Shown here one piece after another: positions 21,941 to 33,979 of a stretch of 64,000 nucleotides of DNA. A model generated the notes under the pieces. It saw nothing but the letters and a program-made list of their open reading frames with translations, was not told the DNA's origin and made no database searches. The translations under genes and the position numbers were made by a program. Each line of letters starts with the position of its first letter. The stretch's first letter is position 1. Source of the stretch: Labia minor (taxonomy: Eukaryota > Arthropoda > Insecta > Dermaptera > Spongiphoridae); the NCBI GenBank assembly GCA_963082975.1, contig OY720349.1, positions 48,279,962-48,343,961 of the forward strand. The letters run 5' to 3'.

Positions 21941-22595
21941 GTTCCGGGACCCCAAGCCTCGGCTCGGTAATTAAGTTAAAAAGAAATAATTCATTATTGT
22001 GTGGGTTTGGCTGGTAATATTAATACCTGAGACACCGAGCTCTCTCTCGACCCTTTAAAAAATATTGATATACAATTCTTTAATTATTTATTACAATTAT
22101 TAAATGTTGCATCATTGCATCAATCTGATTAAAATGAATGGAACTTGGGGTCCTCAATAATACATAAATATATATTATTAGGTATGTTTCTAAGTGCATG
22201 AATATTTTTTTTTTATTGGAAGAATGATAAATATATATCGTAATTTATAATTATAAAATATTATTAAAATATTTATTTTTAATTTTATTTCGAAATTAAA
22301 TAATAAATTTTAAAATATTTTAAATAGAAAAAAATATTATATTACAATATCCTTTAAAAAAAGGCGGGAGTCAAATTTCAATATGGATGACATAGTGACG
22401 TCACATTTTTACATTTAAATTAAAAAAAAAAACTAATAAAGATGTATTTTTCCAGAGATGTGATGAATAAAACCTAATTTTTCTTTATAAATTCTATCTC
22501 TGGTGTGAATTTCAAAAAAATCGTTAGAGCGGTTTTTGAGAACAATGAAACAAACAAACAAACAATTTTTACTCGTATAAGAAGATAAGATACAA
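21941..22595 (+). mobile_element. Repeat family D, copy 1
   Basis: It starts near GTTCCGGGACCCCAAGCC and contains a conserved head: GGCTCGGTAATT, then a TTTGGCTGGTAATATTAATA block, then CACCGAGC. It ends with the motif series GATTTTTCC/GAGG-like, GGTGTGAATTTC, GTTAGAGCGGTTTTTGAG and (AAAC)n, then TATAAGAAGATAAGAT. The same head and tail occur at 57984-59660 and 61036-61500. The element type is unknown. Its internal block resembles part of family C, so a rolling-circle relation is possible, but a non-LTR 3' end is also possible. Confidence 0.5.
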
Positions 22596-22684
22596 AAAAT
22601 ATATCAAAGAGGAGAAGGATGGGAGAAAAAAACCTGCTTATCTTATGCAGTTAGAATTAATTAATTAATTAAGATCAATTGTTT

Positions 22685-22708
22685 CACACACACACACACA
22701 CACACACA
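22685..22708. repeat. (CA)n microsatellite
   Basis: About twelve uninterrupted CA units between family D copy 1 and family B copy 1. Confidence 0.95.
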
Positions 22709-22796
22709 TTTAGTCATTTTTAAACTAGAATTATATTTTAAATTGGAATTGGATGAACTTGAATCTTCTTTTATTACTTACTTTAAACATTGTTCT

Positions 22797-23427
22797 TTTT
22801 ACTATCTCGCCAGAGATAGTATTGCGATCACGAAAATTTTCGATGTTGAGATTTTGATGTTTTTATACTTTTTGAAGGTTCCTGAATCATTTTCACTAAG
22901 GTTGAGAAAAATGTCTGTGTGTGTGTGTGTGTGTGTGTGTCTGTGTGTGTGTGTGTATGTAGGCAAGATTACGCAAAAACGGTTTGAGCTAGAATGATGA
23001 AATTTGGTACATGGACATTATTCAAAATTCATAGTTTTCTATCAACTTTTGAGAAATGTAGCTCAACCGGAAGAGGGTCATTACCTACAACGTTTTGATT
23101 TTTTTTCCTCTAAAGTGACCGTAAAAATAAAGATATATGTTTGATAATTTTTCACATGATTAATAATTGTATAAAACTGCTATATATAGAATTTCAGCTT
23201 GATTGATTCGCTGAAATTACCAGAATTAATTTTTTAACACTGCAAATCTCACGCGCCAACACGTGACGTGGTGCCATCAACAAAAAGCCAAACATGCGCT
23301 GGTTTAATATTTATTATTTATTATTTATAATTTATAATTAATTAAATTTAATTTAAATATAATATATTATGTTATTTAATCCAATTCAAATTGCGAGATA
23401 GTCGAGTGGAGACACTCCAGCTAATTT
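22797..23427 (+). mobile_element. Helentron-like non-autonomous element, family B copy 1 (full length)
   Basis: It begins TTTTTACTATCTCGCC and has a (TG)n microsatellite at about 22913-22957. The core holds GATGAAATTTGGTACATGG and CTCAACCGGAAGAGGG. The inverted subterminal repeat GCGAGATAGT follows, and the element ends with the stem-loop TGGAG-ACA-CTCCA. The layout is the same as families A and C. An 84-codon open frame across the 5' part is incidental. Confidence 0.65.
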
Positions 23428-26400
23428 TAATTATTTAATTAACAAATAATAAAAAATTTAAAAAATTTAATTACTTTTCTTTAGAGTTTTTCTATATATA
23501 CTTAAAATTTTTTGTCGTTTATAATTCTGTCAATATTAAATGAATTGTGAAATTCTATTTTATAATAATAGAAATATAATAAAATAAAAAGATGATTTAA
23601 GGATAGTAAATTTTGAATCCTTTATTCTATCATTACAACTCAAAATTTTAATACATATCTTATACATTTGTCAATTGAATCTCACTTTTCAAGTTAATCA
23701 ACATGTACTTCTGAGTGACAGAATCACCGATTTATAAATAAATTACTTTTTAAAAGAGGATTAAGAAAATACAAATGGAAATCATTAATTTATTTATTTT
23801 ATTTACTTTAAGGAAAGATTGATATAAAATGTTCTTAAATATTCATATATATATATATATATATTATATATATGTATATGTGATTGTTTTTATTAAGAGT
23901 TGAATAATTAATTAATAAATTAAGTATACTAATATTTGTTTCAGTTATTATTTTAAACATTAGCCTTGTGATTTGGAATTTATTTAATTAAATTTAATTA
24001 AAAATTTGTTAAAAAATATTTTAATCATAATAATTATTTTGTCAACTAAGTAAAAATATAATTATTTAGTAGAAAATATTAGTAGATTTATTTTTTGGAG
24101 TCAGGGAGGTGGCTAGGTGCTTTCTTGGCCTAATTTCAAATATCTCTTTCAGTGAGATATTGAACTGGCTATGGGGTAAACTTAATTATAGTCTCCATAT
24201 GAATGTACTCGTGTGTCAAGGCACAAAATCAAAATCATCCAAAAATAAATAAAAAGAATATAAGAAAAAAAAATACTTCAGCCTTAATGAATTCTGAATG
24301 AATTAAAAACACATTAGATAGAAATTAGACACATCTTCCTGTTCCTTTTGGATTTCGCCCTTCTCAACGGATCATGTGTTAGATCCCGTAATTACTTAAT
24401 TCTAAAAAAAAAAACCTAACTAACAACCACCAGTAACATTAAGTAAAATTATTTTTAGTGATGTTTCTACATTGATCATTTTTTTTAATTTTTTGAAACG
24501 TTTTTTTTTTTATTTAACAATATTATAAGTGAAAAATACTTGCCAAAAGATTTTGATCGGTTTTTAAACAGAAGAAAGAAAATATACCTACCTTGTTATG
24601 TTATATATTTATAGTTCATTATAATGTAGTTATTTTTATACACGTAAAATACGAATTCAATCCAATCATTAAAAGTCTATTATGTTATTTCATTGGTATG
24701 TACAATCATTGTATAAGTATTCTATACCGGATAATCATTCAATCATTTATAAATACAAAATCATGGTGGAAAATCACGAAGGAGTGAAAATTACTATTAT
24801 TTATTTATTTGATATAAATTAAAATTTTATTTAAATAAAAATTGGCAAGTCCTTGATAGAGAAGAAATCAAACGCTCATAAATCAAATCAAGTACTTGAA
24901 ATCATCAATCTATAATAACGACTATCGCTTTTACATTACTATTCAATTTAGATTTGAATATGGTCAAACATAGAGGTTTACTATATATAGATTTTATATG
25001 AAATAAATATTTTTTTTTTGATAAATACTAAAGTTGATATACTACATAAATAGTTTTATTCTTGAATGTGTTGTGAACGTAATTTTTTCTTAAGTTATTT
25101 TTTTTTTTTTTTTTTGTAATTATTTAATTTATTGTATCTCTATTAAAATTCTCGATCCAAGTGATAGTTCTTACATAGAAAAGCCCAATTTAATGATCTC
25201 TGTATTCCCTATTTAAGCTTCTACATGAAATTAAAAAAACATTTCCTTTCATTTGATTTTAATAAATTATCAAAAAAAAATCCTTCCTAAATAAAAACAC
25301 CATATTTTTTTAAATAATGATAAAATAATTGTTTATAGTTGAAAATATCAGAAAATATATATAAAAAAAAAGAAATTTTTAATGTTTTTTATCATTTTTT
25401 TTATAATATTTAGTTATTTATTTAAAATATTAAACATTTTCAAAATTAAGACTATTATAAAAAAAAACGATTTAAATATATTCTTAATTTATATTTAAAA
25501 TTTCTAGTTAATTACGTTTTTTTTATTGGTATTAAAAATATAGATATAAATTGGAATGAAGAACTTATTAATTTATCTGGAATTGATAAAAAAGTATGAC
25601 AGGTGAAAAAATCTCGAAAGTAGAATTAATTTTTATTGATTTTAATATTAAAATGATTTACATATTCACATAAAAGATAAATTGTTTAAGTTTTAGTCAA
25701 TAAAATTCAACTTACTGATAAATAAAAAGTTGAATAATGATAATATGGATCTTTTTAATTGAATTACTAAACTTAATAACATTAAAAGGGATAAAATAAT
25801 AATTTTATCAAATACTTTAAAAGATACGAGAAATGCTCTTAAATTCATTTCATTTAGTTAAGTGAGCCAATAAAAATAAATGTTTATTTCAGTTTATTTT
25901 TTAATCTGTAGACATAATCATATCTTTAACCAAAATTAAAGTGGATCTTGATATATTTCCTTCAAAGCGATGTTAACCCGTTTAAATGGGCTTAAAGCAA
26001 CGAGTTCTGAACTTTTTGAAAAAGAAAAAAAAATCTTTTAATTGAAATCCGTTCATTGATTGATTGTTTGGTGGTTGACTTGAACGAGATTTTCTTTCCT
26101 TCCGAACTTTTCTGGACAATTAGTTTGTCGCGAACCTTTCAAGCAATATAATTTCATTTAGTTAATGTGAAAGGGAGTAAAAAATTCAAGGGAAGATCAA
26201 TATTTCATATTTTTCATGATAGATTTATATCACTTATGATGTCACAAAATGAAGATGCAAATTCAATTTTGAGAAAGTCATTTAAGGCGGTATATTTGTT
26301 GTACATAATTGGAAAAGATAAATGTTGAAATGGAAAGAAGAAACGAAGATTTTAAAGATAAAGAAGAAAAAGTAAATGAAATTTGAGAGATTTAATTCAA

Positions 26401-26638
26401 TTAATCATCAGTCGTGCAAATACATGAAAAGAAATACTTTTTAGATAAATGCAATAATCAAATATTACAAAGAAAATCTAGGAATAAAAAAGTCGATTTT
26501 AAAACAAACCTAATTAATGATAAAAATTAGAAAAAATTTAAATAATATAAAATATTCAAAATGAATGCAAAATATTTTTGTAGAATATAATTTAACTCAA
26601 AAATAAACAATTTAAAATATTCATAATATATATATATA
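23428..26638. other. AT-rich non-coding DNA
   Basis: No gene is recognised. A possible short interspersed repeat lies at about 24095-24240 (GGAGTCAGGGAGGTGGCTAG onward), but the box A/B pattern is not convincing. A moderately complex stretch is at about 25970-26160. Confidence 0.5.
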
Positions 26639-27319
26639 CAGTGGCGTACCTAGGGGGGGTGCGGTCCGCACCGGGCGGCACTTATCTTGGGGCGGCATTT
26701 TTTATATTTAGTTATAGTTGTAAAAAGCAACTTATTCATTTCATATTTATTTATTTTCTTTCTTGAATAATAAATGATTATTATGATTATTATAAGTTTA
26801 CTATTTGATTTATATAAATTATGATCAACTATATGATTTCGAATATTATTCCTCGGTGTATATAAATGCATTTTAGTGTAAATTTGGAATTCTAATTCCA
26901 AGATCAGGATAATAATTTTATTTTATTGTATTCATTAAAATTCGTTGAATTCGTAAACGCATCAATAAGATTTTGTTCGGCAAAATTATCTTCGTTCTAC
27001 AATGAGTCAATTAAGACTACAAAATCTTGCAATATTGTCAATAGAACAAGAAATTACAAATAATATAAATTTTGAGAGCATTATACACGATTTTTCTAGT
27101 ATGAAAGCTAGAAGAGTAAATATTATATAAATATGTTTACGAGTGCATACAAATATGTGTAAAAAAATTTACTCTGTGTATTAATTAATATTGATTAAAT
27201 AACTTAATAATTTATTTATGTGTATTAATTTATAAAAACCACTATTTGATTGAATTATAATAGAAAGGGCGGCAAACTGGAGATCGCTCCGGGCGGCAAA
27301 AGTTCTAGGTACGCCACTG
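26639..27319 (+). mobile_element. hAT-superfamily remnant with terminal inverted repeats
   Basis: The ends are inverted: CAGTGGCGTACCTAG at the left and CTAGGTACGCCACTG at the right. Further GGGCGGCA motifs are shared just inside. The 8-bp flanks TATATATA and TGTATATA match at 7 of 8, as expected of a hAT target duplication in TA-rich DNA. The 681-bp element is an internally deleted copy that keeps only the end of its transposase (see next entry). Confidence 0.85.
27002..27130 (+). pseudogene. hAT transposase, last 43 codons
   Basis: From ATG at 27002 to TAA at 27130, one open frame gives MSQLRLQNLAILSIEQEIT, then NINFESIIHDFSSMKARRVN. This is the conserved C-terminal tail of hAT/ZMYM-type transposases (pattern RL..LA.LSIE, then a D/NF..VI..F...KARK/RVN). 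Just upstream, LRST is in frame, and a frameshift follows near 26990. The upstream transposase is lost. It confirms the superfamily assigned from the terminal repeats. Confidence 0.75.
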
Positions 27320-28019
27320 TGTATATATGTACATGAAATAGAGGGTTTACAAGAAAAAAAAGAATGAAAAATATAATTAAAATTATAGAAATCTTTTGTT
27401 AATAGTTATTCTCTTTTTTTAAATATAAAAACAACAAAAACTAATAAGATTTTATTTGTTACCATAGCATTTCATTAAAATTTCTACTACTATCTCTCTC
27501 TCTTTCTATATATTATATAATTCTATATAAAGTTAAATTTTACTCATAAAAGGTTATCCCAAAATTTAATTATCTTAATAATAAACGATATTTATTAAAA
27601 TTGATAATCACCTAAAATTATATATATTACATTATTATTTGGTATAACCTATGGTATATTGACATTTTATTAATTAATTTCTGTCATTTAAGATCCACTT
27701 TAAAGTATTCAGATCTTACGTTATATGTGGGGATACCAAAATATTTCCAAAAATATGTAAATTTTTATATTTCATAAGTATTACAAGCAAATACAAGATA
27801 ATAAATAATAATTATAGACCAGTAATAAACTTTCAGAAAAATTTTAATTCAAACCATACACAATAACTTTAAAATATTTTTAAAAGTTTATTTTTTTTAT
27901 CATTTAATTAATTATGTTTGGTTTCTAATGATCTTTTTTCCATCCTGAGTAATTGATTTAATTATTACAAATGTAGTTAATTGTTTCTTTTCAAGCTAAA
28001 AGATCATTTATCAACATAA
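27320..28019. other. AT-rich non-coding DNA
   Basis: Nothing beyond simple AT sequence and a short CTCT run near 27490 is seen. Confidence 0.6.
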
Positions 28020-28145
28020 TAATTGGGGGAGGTTGAGGTGTTGGTTACTAATCACAAGAAGATTGAAGGTTCGAATGTTAATGAGGTCAAAGTTAATATT
28101 GGCACATTAATTTAAGCCAAGCGCTGGCTTACTCAGGCATTATCT
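28020..28145 (+). repeat. tRNA-derived SINE-like element
   Basis: The head GGTTGAGGTGTTGGTTACT resembles an RNA polymerase III box A. About 40 bases on, AAGGTTCGAATGTT is a near-consensus box B. The spacing fits a tRNA-derived SINE head. It is followed by a non-tRNA body of about 70 bp and AT-rich sequence. No cloverleaf with paired acceptor ends is seen, so it is not called a tRNA gene. Confidence 0.5.
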
Positions 28146-29833
28146 TATCATGAAATAGCAAATCATTATTATTGTTGTTAAGTTCCTTTGTTAGCACAAT
28201 CATAGATTGGAATTTGTTTAATGAAATGAAGATGAGGATTATGAAATGAGGATTAGGATTAAACAGCATTTGAATTTAATATTTTAAATAAAAAATCAAT
28301 AAATTATCCATTGAATATTAATTGTGGATCAAATTCAAAATAATTAAATAAATAAAATACTTTTAGTAAATGATGATGATAAATCATTGCTATTTTTCTC
28401 TAATCATGTAAAAATAATTTTTGTGGAAGGCTGAATATAATTACTTAGATTATTATTATTATTTAAAAAAAAATTAACCCTAAGTCATATTATTAATTTA
28501 TATTTTCAGGTTTATTCAAATTCATTTCGTTTTATGATATAGGTTTTAGAGCTGATAAAAAAAACACACACATATGTTTATTTTAATGCCAGGCGTATTT
28601 TTGAACCTATTAACATGATAAATATTTATATTATTTAAATAAGGTATGCATTATGCCTTAATCTTGACATGATACTTGGGATAAACCGCGAGTGGCAAAT
28701 AAAATTCGCAAGAGAATGAAAAAATCAAGAGGGAAAGAGAGAGAGAAAGAAAAAACCTGGCAAATACTCCCAACAAACGTCCCTAAACAAATGGTAAACA
28801 ATTTATTTCGTTGCACAAACTTTTCTACAAGTTCACGAAGCCATGTGGGTTTTTATCGAGTTAACAGCCAACGGGGGTCTGGGCGGGGGAGATTGCGACG
28901 GATTGAGGGCTGTTCGGTCAATCCCAGAGATAGGGTGGTGACCAGACAAATCGGGGATGGATCGCCGCCCCAACAAACACACTAATCAACCATCAACCAT
29001 CTTGATGCTTTTTTGCAAATAAATCTTGTCTGGTTAGAAAAAAATGGATAACAAAAAGGATAAACCTGGATGATTTAAGTTCACCAAAAAAAACAACAAC
29101 ATTTGTTTCATCAAAATTAATCAAAAGGCATTAATTATATTCAATCTGTATTTTAGGTCAATAGAATAAATAAAAACACTATATAAAGCACGGAAAAAAT
29201 GTTATAGAACTTGAGAAGGAATATACATTTCATTAAATATTTTAGAAATGATATTTTTTGAAGTTTTTTTTTTGTTTATAGGCCCGCATAATTATTTTGA
29301 TTAATTGTTTCAAACCTAGTTGGGTATCTATAAAATTACGATGGTCCAAGAATATTTTATGGAAAATACTATAAAAAAAATATGTCCATTTTATTTTTTT
29401 AATAATATTTATATTAGATATTTAAAATTTTTCTTAGGTGATGAAATTTGTAGAAAATTCTCTATAATATGTTGCATATAAAATTAACTGTATTTTTTTA
29501 TAGTTCAGGAAATATGACCATATTTCACTTTTTTAGAATTTATTTATTTGATTTATTTATGAATGAATATAAGCGAAAATGATACCAGGTCGATAACAAC
29601 CCAATAAAAGCATTAATATAAAATTTGGTTAAGATTGGTTTTACCATTTGATCAGAATTTCTTTCTTAAGTTTTCTGCCAGACACAATCAGACACACGTC
29701 AACGGGAAACCCCCTTTTTGGAATCATAATGACTTGAAACGTGGAGTGTCAAAAACCGTAAAGCCATTAGGGATTACAATAACTTTAATCTTAAAAAATT
29801 TAGAAATTTTTTCGATTGGAAATTAAAAAGTTC

Positions 29834-29864
<31 letters not shown>

Positions 29865-30110
29865 AATAAACTTTTCCCCAATTTTATTGCAAATTATTTT
29901 AGTATTTTATTCCTTAAGATTTACCTACTTACCTAACATTTTTTAAATGGAGATTCTGTTTTGTATTCCTAAATATGTATTGTTTTTAGTTTCCTAGTTA
30001 GATTCTTAACATATGTATACATATTCATAAGTTTTCAAACTGAGAACTCACATTAAATTATTTTCATAAAAAATTATCATTTGCATCGATTTGCATTAAA
30101 ACGTTGGTAA
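28146..30110. other. AT-rich non-coding DNA with a GC-richer patch at 28685-28990
   Basis: The patch is non-repetitive. It starts purine-rich (AAGAGGGAAAGAGAGAGAG) and goes on with G+C-rich sequence (GGGGGTCTGGGCGGGGGAG). It has a 97-codon plus-strand frame without recognisable domains. A second small patch is at about 29670-29770. Conserved non-coding DNA is as likely as an exon. Confidence 0.45.
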
Positions 30111-30164
30111 GAGTACGAAGAAAAAATAACGATCAAGAGAAATCTTAATATTGTTTTTAGAAAA

Positions 30165-30385
30165 GTTAAGAAGAGAGAGAAGTAAATAAAACTACCCTCT
30201 CACACCTTAGTAAAAAATTGATTACACACCTGAATAAACCAACCCAAAGAATCGTAACAAGTTAAACGAAGATAAGAGAAAAGAGTAAAAAAAGCAGAGA
30301 AGTCGAAGAAAGAGCAAATTATCCCGATCGGGTCAAAATGTCTATCAAACAAAGACAAATATCAACTAAATTAAAAAATCAAATG
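30165..30385 (+). CDS. Candidate first exon with short coding start
   Basis: A purine-rich, non-repetitive leader runs from about 30165 and leads to an ATG at 30338 in a favourable context (TCAAAATG). Sixteen codons follow (MSIKQRQISTKLKNQM), then a consensus donor, ATG|GTAAGA, at 30386. The exon ends in phase 0. A plausible exon 2 at 33723 is open in the matching frame. I do not recognise the protein. The call rests on leader composition, start context and donor; chance is not excluded. Confidence 0.3.
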
Positions 30386-31197
30386 GTAAGATTACTATAA
30401 AATCTACCTAATTTCATTTCACTTTTTATGATTTATTAAAATGTATTTTTTATTTTCTTTGTATTGTGTAATATTCCCTCTTAATTGAAATGTACATGGC
30501 GAAGTACGAAAATGTTAACAAACATGTTGAAAACGTGAAAGCGGGGATAATTTTGTAGTTGTGTTTGAATCAATTTTTTAATAAGATTTTAGATGCAATT
30601 CTTTTATAAAATGAAATAAATTGTGTGAATTGAAAAATACAAAAACATTCTGTGAAATAAATAAATATATATATTATTGAAAAATTATTGAGTTAAAGGA
30701 AAGTGCTTGTACAGACAGAAACGTAGTATGGACCTTAAATTATATAACATAACACTGTAACTCATAACTATTAAACTAATAATAATAATAGAATAAATAC
30801 TATTTATTTATATATATATATATTTGCGACTGTTTTACAGCATGTTTGGCCGTTTATCGCATCCTAATTGCCACTCCCTCCTATTCCGCCACGAATCGGC
30901 GTCAAGACACCTTCTCTTTATTGCCGATTGAATACTATTTATTAATTCGTATATATTAATATAGTTATTAAATTTAACTCTCTGAACTATTTATTTATTA
31001 TATTATAAGTTTTTATTAATTTAATAATATTTACTAGTATTAAAAATACTATAATTTTTATATTTTATGTCAACCAAGTTTGTTCATTCTGAACATGAAT
31101 GAATTGAAATGTTGAATTTTGACACATTTCATTTTCATTTTAATCTAAATTATTTTTACTATTTAATACCAACTATAGCCTATAATTTTATAAACTC
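30386..31197. other. AT-rich DNA with a conserved-looking patch at 30825-30935
   Basis: Most is AT filler, possibly intronic. The patch (GCGACTGTTTTACAGCATG ... CGGCGTCAAGACACC) is non-repetitive and GC-richer, without an identified function. Confidence 0.45.
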
Positions 31198-31429
31198 TAC
31201 TAGCAGACCCAGCAAAGCTTCGCTTTTGCATGTGTGTCTGTATACATATATACGTATGGGATAACTGAACACTTAATAATAATAATAATAATGTATTAAA
31301 TGAATATAATTGAAATTTTAGTTTTAATTGCACTTTTTTTGGATTTTCTTATTTATTTTTATTGGAATTATTACAAATAATAATAATAATAATAATAATT
31401 TATTAAATTATTATCAAGACACAGGTTGA

Positions 31430-31625
31430 TTTTTACCGAATAAAATAAAATTAAAAATATTTATGTTATATCCATATCTGTTTTTATTACATTAATAGAT
31501 ATAAATAAAATTAATGCATACATTAATAGATATAATTAAAATTATTTGAAATTGTTTCTGTAGCTGGAAATTAATTTACTTCAAACCGTCAGTCGGTTCG
31601 GACCTGGCCACAGGTCAACTTATTT
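31430..31625 (+). mobile_element. Helentron-like family C, internally deleted copy
   Basis: The first ten bases of family C (TTTTTACCGA) are joined directly to its 3' third. That part runs through the block GAAATTGTTTCTGTAGCTGG, the subterminal repeat (CGTCAGTCGGT, one change) and the stem-loop GACCTG-GCCA-CAGGTC, to CAACTTATTTT. The centre with microsatellite and core is missing. Both ends survive, so this may be a derivative that moved in its short form. Confidence 0.55.
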
Positions 31626-31989
31626 TGTTATTATAGGTATTTTCATTAAATATGTTATATCACACTCGTTAATCAATTGATAATTTAAAATTGAACAATT
31701 TCTATCTCACCCTCCACCTCCATGTTTTTTTAAAAATATATTCATTTCCATAATAAACTTAAAAAAAAAATATATTATTAAAAATTACATTTTATAAAAT
31801 CCATTTTATATAACTTTTTACTGATATTATTAATTATATTTATAAATTTTATAAATTTTTCATTAAAATCTTAAAAGAATTAAATTTAAATATTGTTTCT
31901 ATCGGTTTCGATTTAAAATCTATATAAAAACACCATTAATTATAAAAAAAAATAATATTTATGTTTTTCTTTAATTAATATAATATTTA

Positions 31990-32210
31990 TTTGTAATAAA
32001 TTGCAAGAAAAGCTTTCTGTAAAATGTTCACCTCCCGTTGAAACCGCCCGCCCCTCTCCTGTCTCCTCCGCCTGCCCCACCTGCATGCCTGCCGGCCGAT
32101 ACGCTGCTGCCTCGAACGCATTCAGTACTCATTCCCCTTGCAGTGCAAGACGCTCGCCGTCCTATTCACCGAAATCATCCCTTGAATCATTCACTAATCA
32201 AGAATTAATT
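31990..32210. other. GC-rich island, possible exon
   Basis: About 200 bp with high G+C (CCGCCCGCCCCTCTCCTG ... CTGCCGGCCGATACG) in otherwise AT-rich DNA. The plus strand is open (Ser/Pro/Ala-rich, about 65 codons before AT-rich sequence). Acceptor- and donor-like sites occur on both strands. There is no recognisable domain. It could be a coding exon for a low-complexity region, a 5'-UTR/CpG island, or a conserved element. Confidence 0.3.
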
Positions 32211-33722
32211 GAAGATTTATTTATTTTATTAATTAAAACCAAGATTTTATTAGTTAACTTTCAAAAAAAAAAAACAATATTTCAATATTTTTCATTGAAA
32301 AATTATATACGTATATATATATATATATATATATATAATTATAAATTTTTAATCAAATTCTTTGAAAAGATTTAAATTCAATTATAAGATATAATTTTCT
32401 TTAAACATATTTATTAAATATTTTTTTAAATTAAAATCATCTTTAAAATGTTAGAATTATTTTTAAATTTTCTTTAAAAAATTTGTAATAATTATTAAAT
32501 CTTTCGCTATTTATTTTTAAAATTTATATAAAAAATAAATTTAAAATATTTTATTTATTATTTCTAATCTCATTAATACATCGCTCTTCAGTGTGGAAAT
32601 CAATTTCTTCGTGTTGAATCCATGAATATAACACTGCAACATCAATCAATCAATCAGTTGGTAAAAAACAAATTTTGGATAAATTGAATTAAAAATTTCT
32701 CAAATCAGTTTTATTTAATCTCAATTTATTCCAGTGGCTTTATCACAGACTTTGTTCGATGAAAGTGCTTCGAATAATTAAAATATTTTTTTTTTAATTT
32801 GAAAATAAAATTTTTTAAATCTATTATAGATATTTAAATCGATTTATTTATTTTAACATTTGAAATATCATTGCAATTTTCAAAATTTAAATTTTATGAA
32901 TATATTAAAGAACAACATTGCTTTCAATGTTTCAATATAAAATGATATTCAATTTGTATTCATTATAATAATAAAATTAATATCATATAAAATTAAAGTG
33001 AAATAGTATAAATAAACCTTTATCATTGATTGTCATTGATTGACACAGATGATTAGAATAACATTATAAAAAAAAAATATTATACAATACTACTTTAAAG
33101 GGCATTTATCTACCTATTCATACTTAATAACATCATTAAAAAAAACAATTCTCATAAAATTTCTTAAAATAAATAAATAAAAGTAATTTAATAAATTAGA
33201 ATAGAAATATCCAAATGAAAAATGAATATTATTTTGTCAATTTATTATTATTATAATATAACCCTTTTGGAAAGTAAATTAAGGGTATTTCTATTATATG
33301 TCAATATTACACAGAAGAATGTCTTCATGAAATTAATAAGATAAATGTAATTTATATTTCCACTGTGGCATCCCATAATCTTTTTAATATTTAAGAAAGA
33401 GATTTTTAGTTTTGTGTTGTTTTGTACGAAATTTTTTTTTAATGACTATTAATTGAGTATAATAAGTATTGTAAGTATTTCTATTAAAATACACACTCAA
33501 ACACTTATGAATTTATTCATCCATTCATAAAATGGAGTGGCTCTAGGATAATTCTAGAATTTTAGATTTTAATGTAATATTACTGAAAAAATAAAATAAT
33601 ATTTTTTTAAAACTTACACCTCTTCAATCATTATAATGTTATTTATTTTATTTTTATATCTATTATATTTTTCTTTTTCTTAAATGACATAACTAATCTT
33701 ATTTAATTTCTTTTTTATCCAG

Positions 33723-33796
33723 TCGAGTGAGATGGAATATCAATACAAGTCTTCGAGTTTAATCTGCGAGTTATATCAAATTTTATTAACTTCGAG
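33723..33796 (+). CDS. Candidate internal exon
   Basis: A pyrimidine-rich tract (TTTCTTTTTTATCCAG) ends at 33722. Then 74 bp are open in the frame that continues phase 0 from the candidate exon at 30338-30385. The exon starts SSEMEYQYKSSSLICELYQI and ends at a donor, GAG|GTCAGT, at 33797, in phase 2. No family is recognised. The agreement of splice sites and frame is suggestive only. Confidence 0.3.
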
Positions 33797-33979
33797 GTCA
33801 GTATTTATTATTAATTTGATTTTTATTCAATTTATAATTATCTATTTTAAAATTTTATAATCTAATATGTTATTTTTTTTCTTCCCCATTTCATGATTCA
33901 ATCTTCGTTCCTTCTACTGGATGTTGATTCAAATTCTTGATTATCTTCTCCATCTCTGATGATGATGACCTTCATACAG

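Noticed and set aside
22743-22997. 84-codon frame shared with 47511-47714 (FDVEILMFLY...)
   Set aside because: It lies in Helentron-like family B and crosses the (TG)n tract. It is broken in copy 2, so it is a repeat artefact.
22797-23427. Families A/B/C as Tc1/mariner or other cut-and-paste MITEs
   Set aside because: The inverted repeats are not at the extreme ends. One end has an extra stem-loop, and no consistent TA or longer target duplication is seen.
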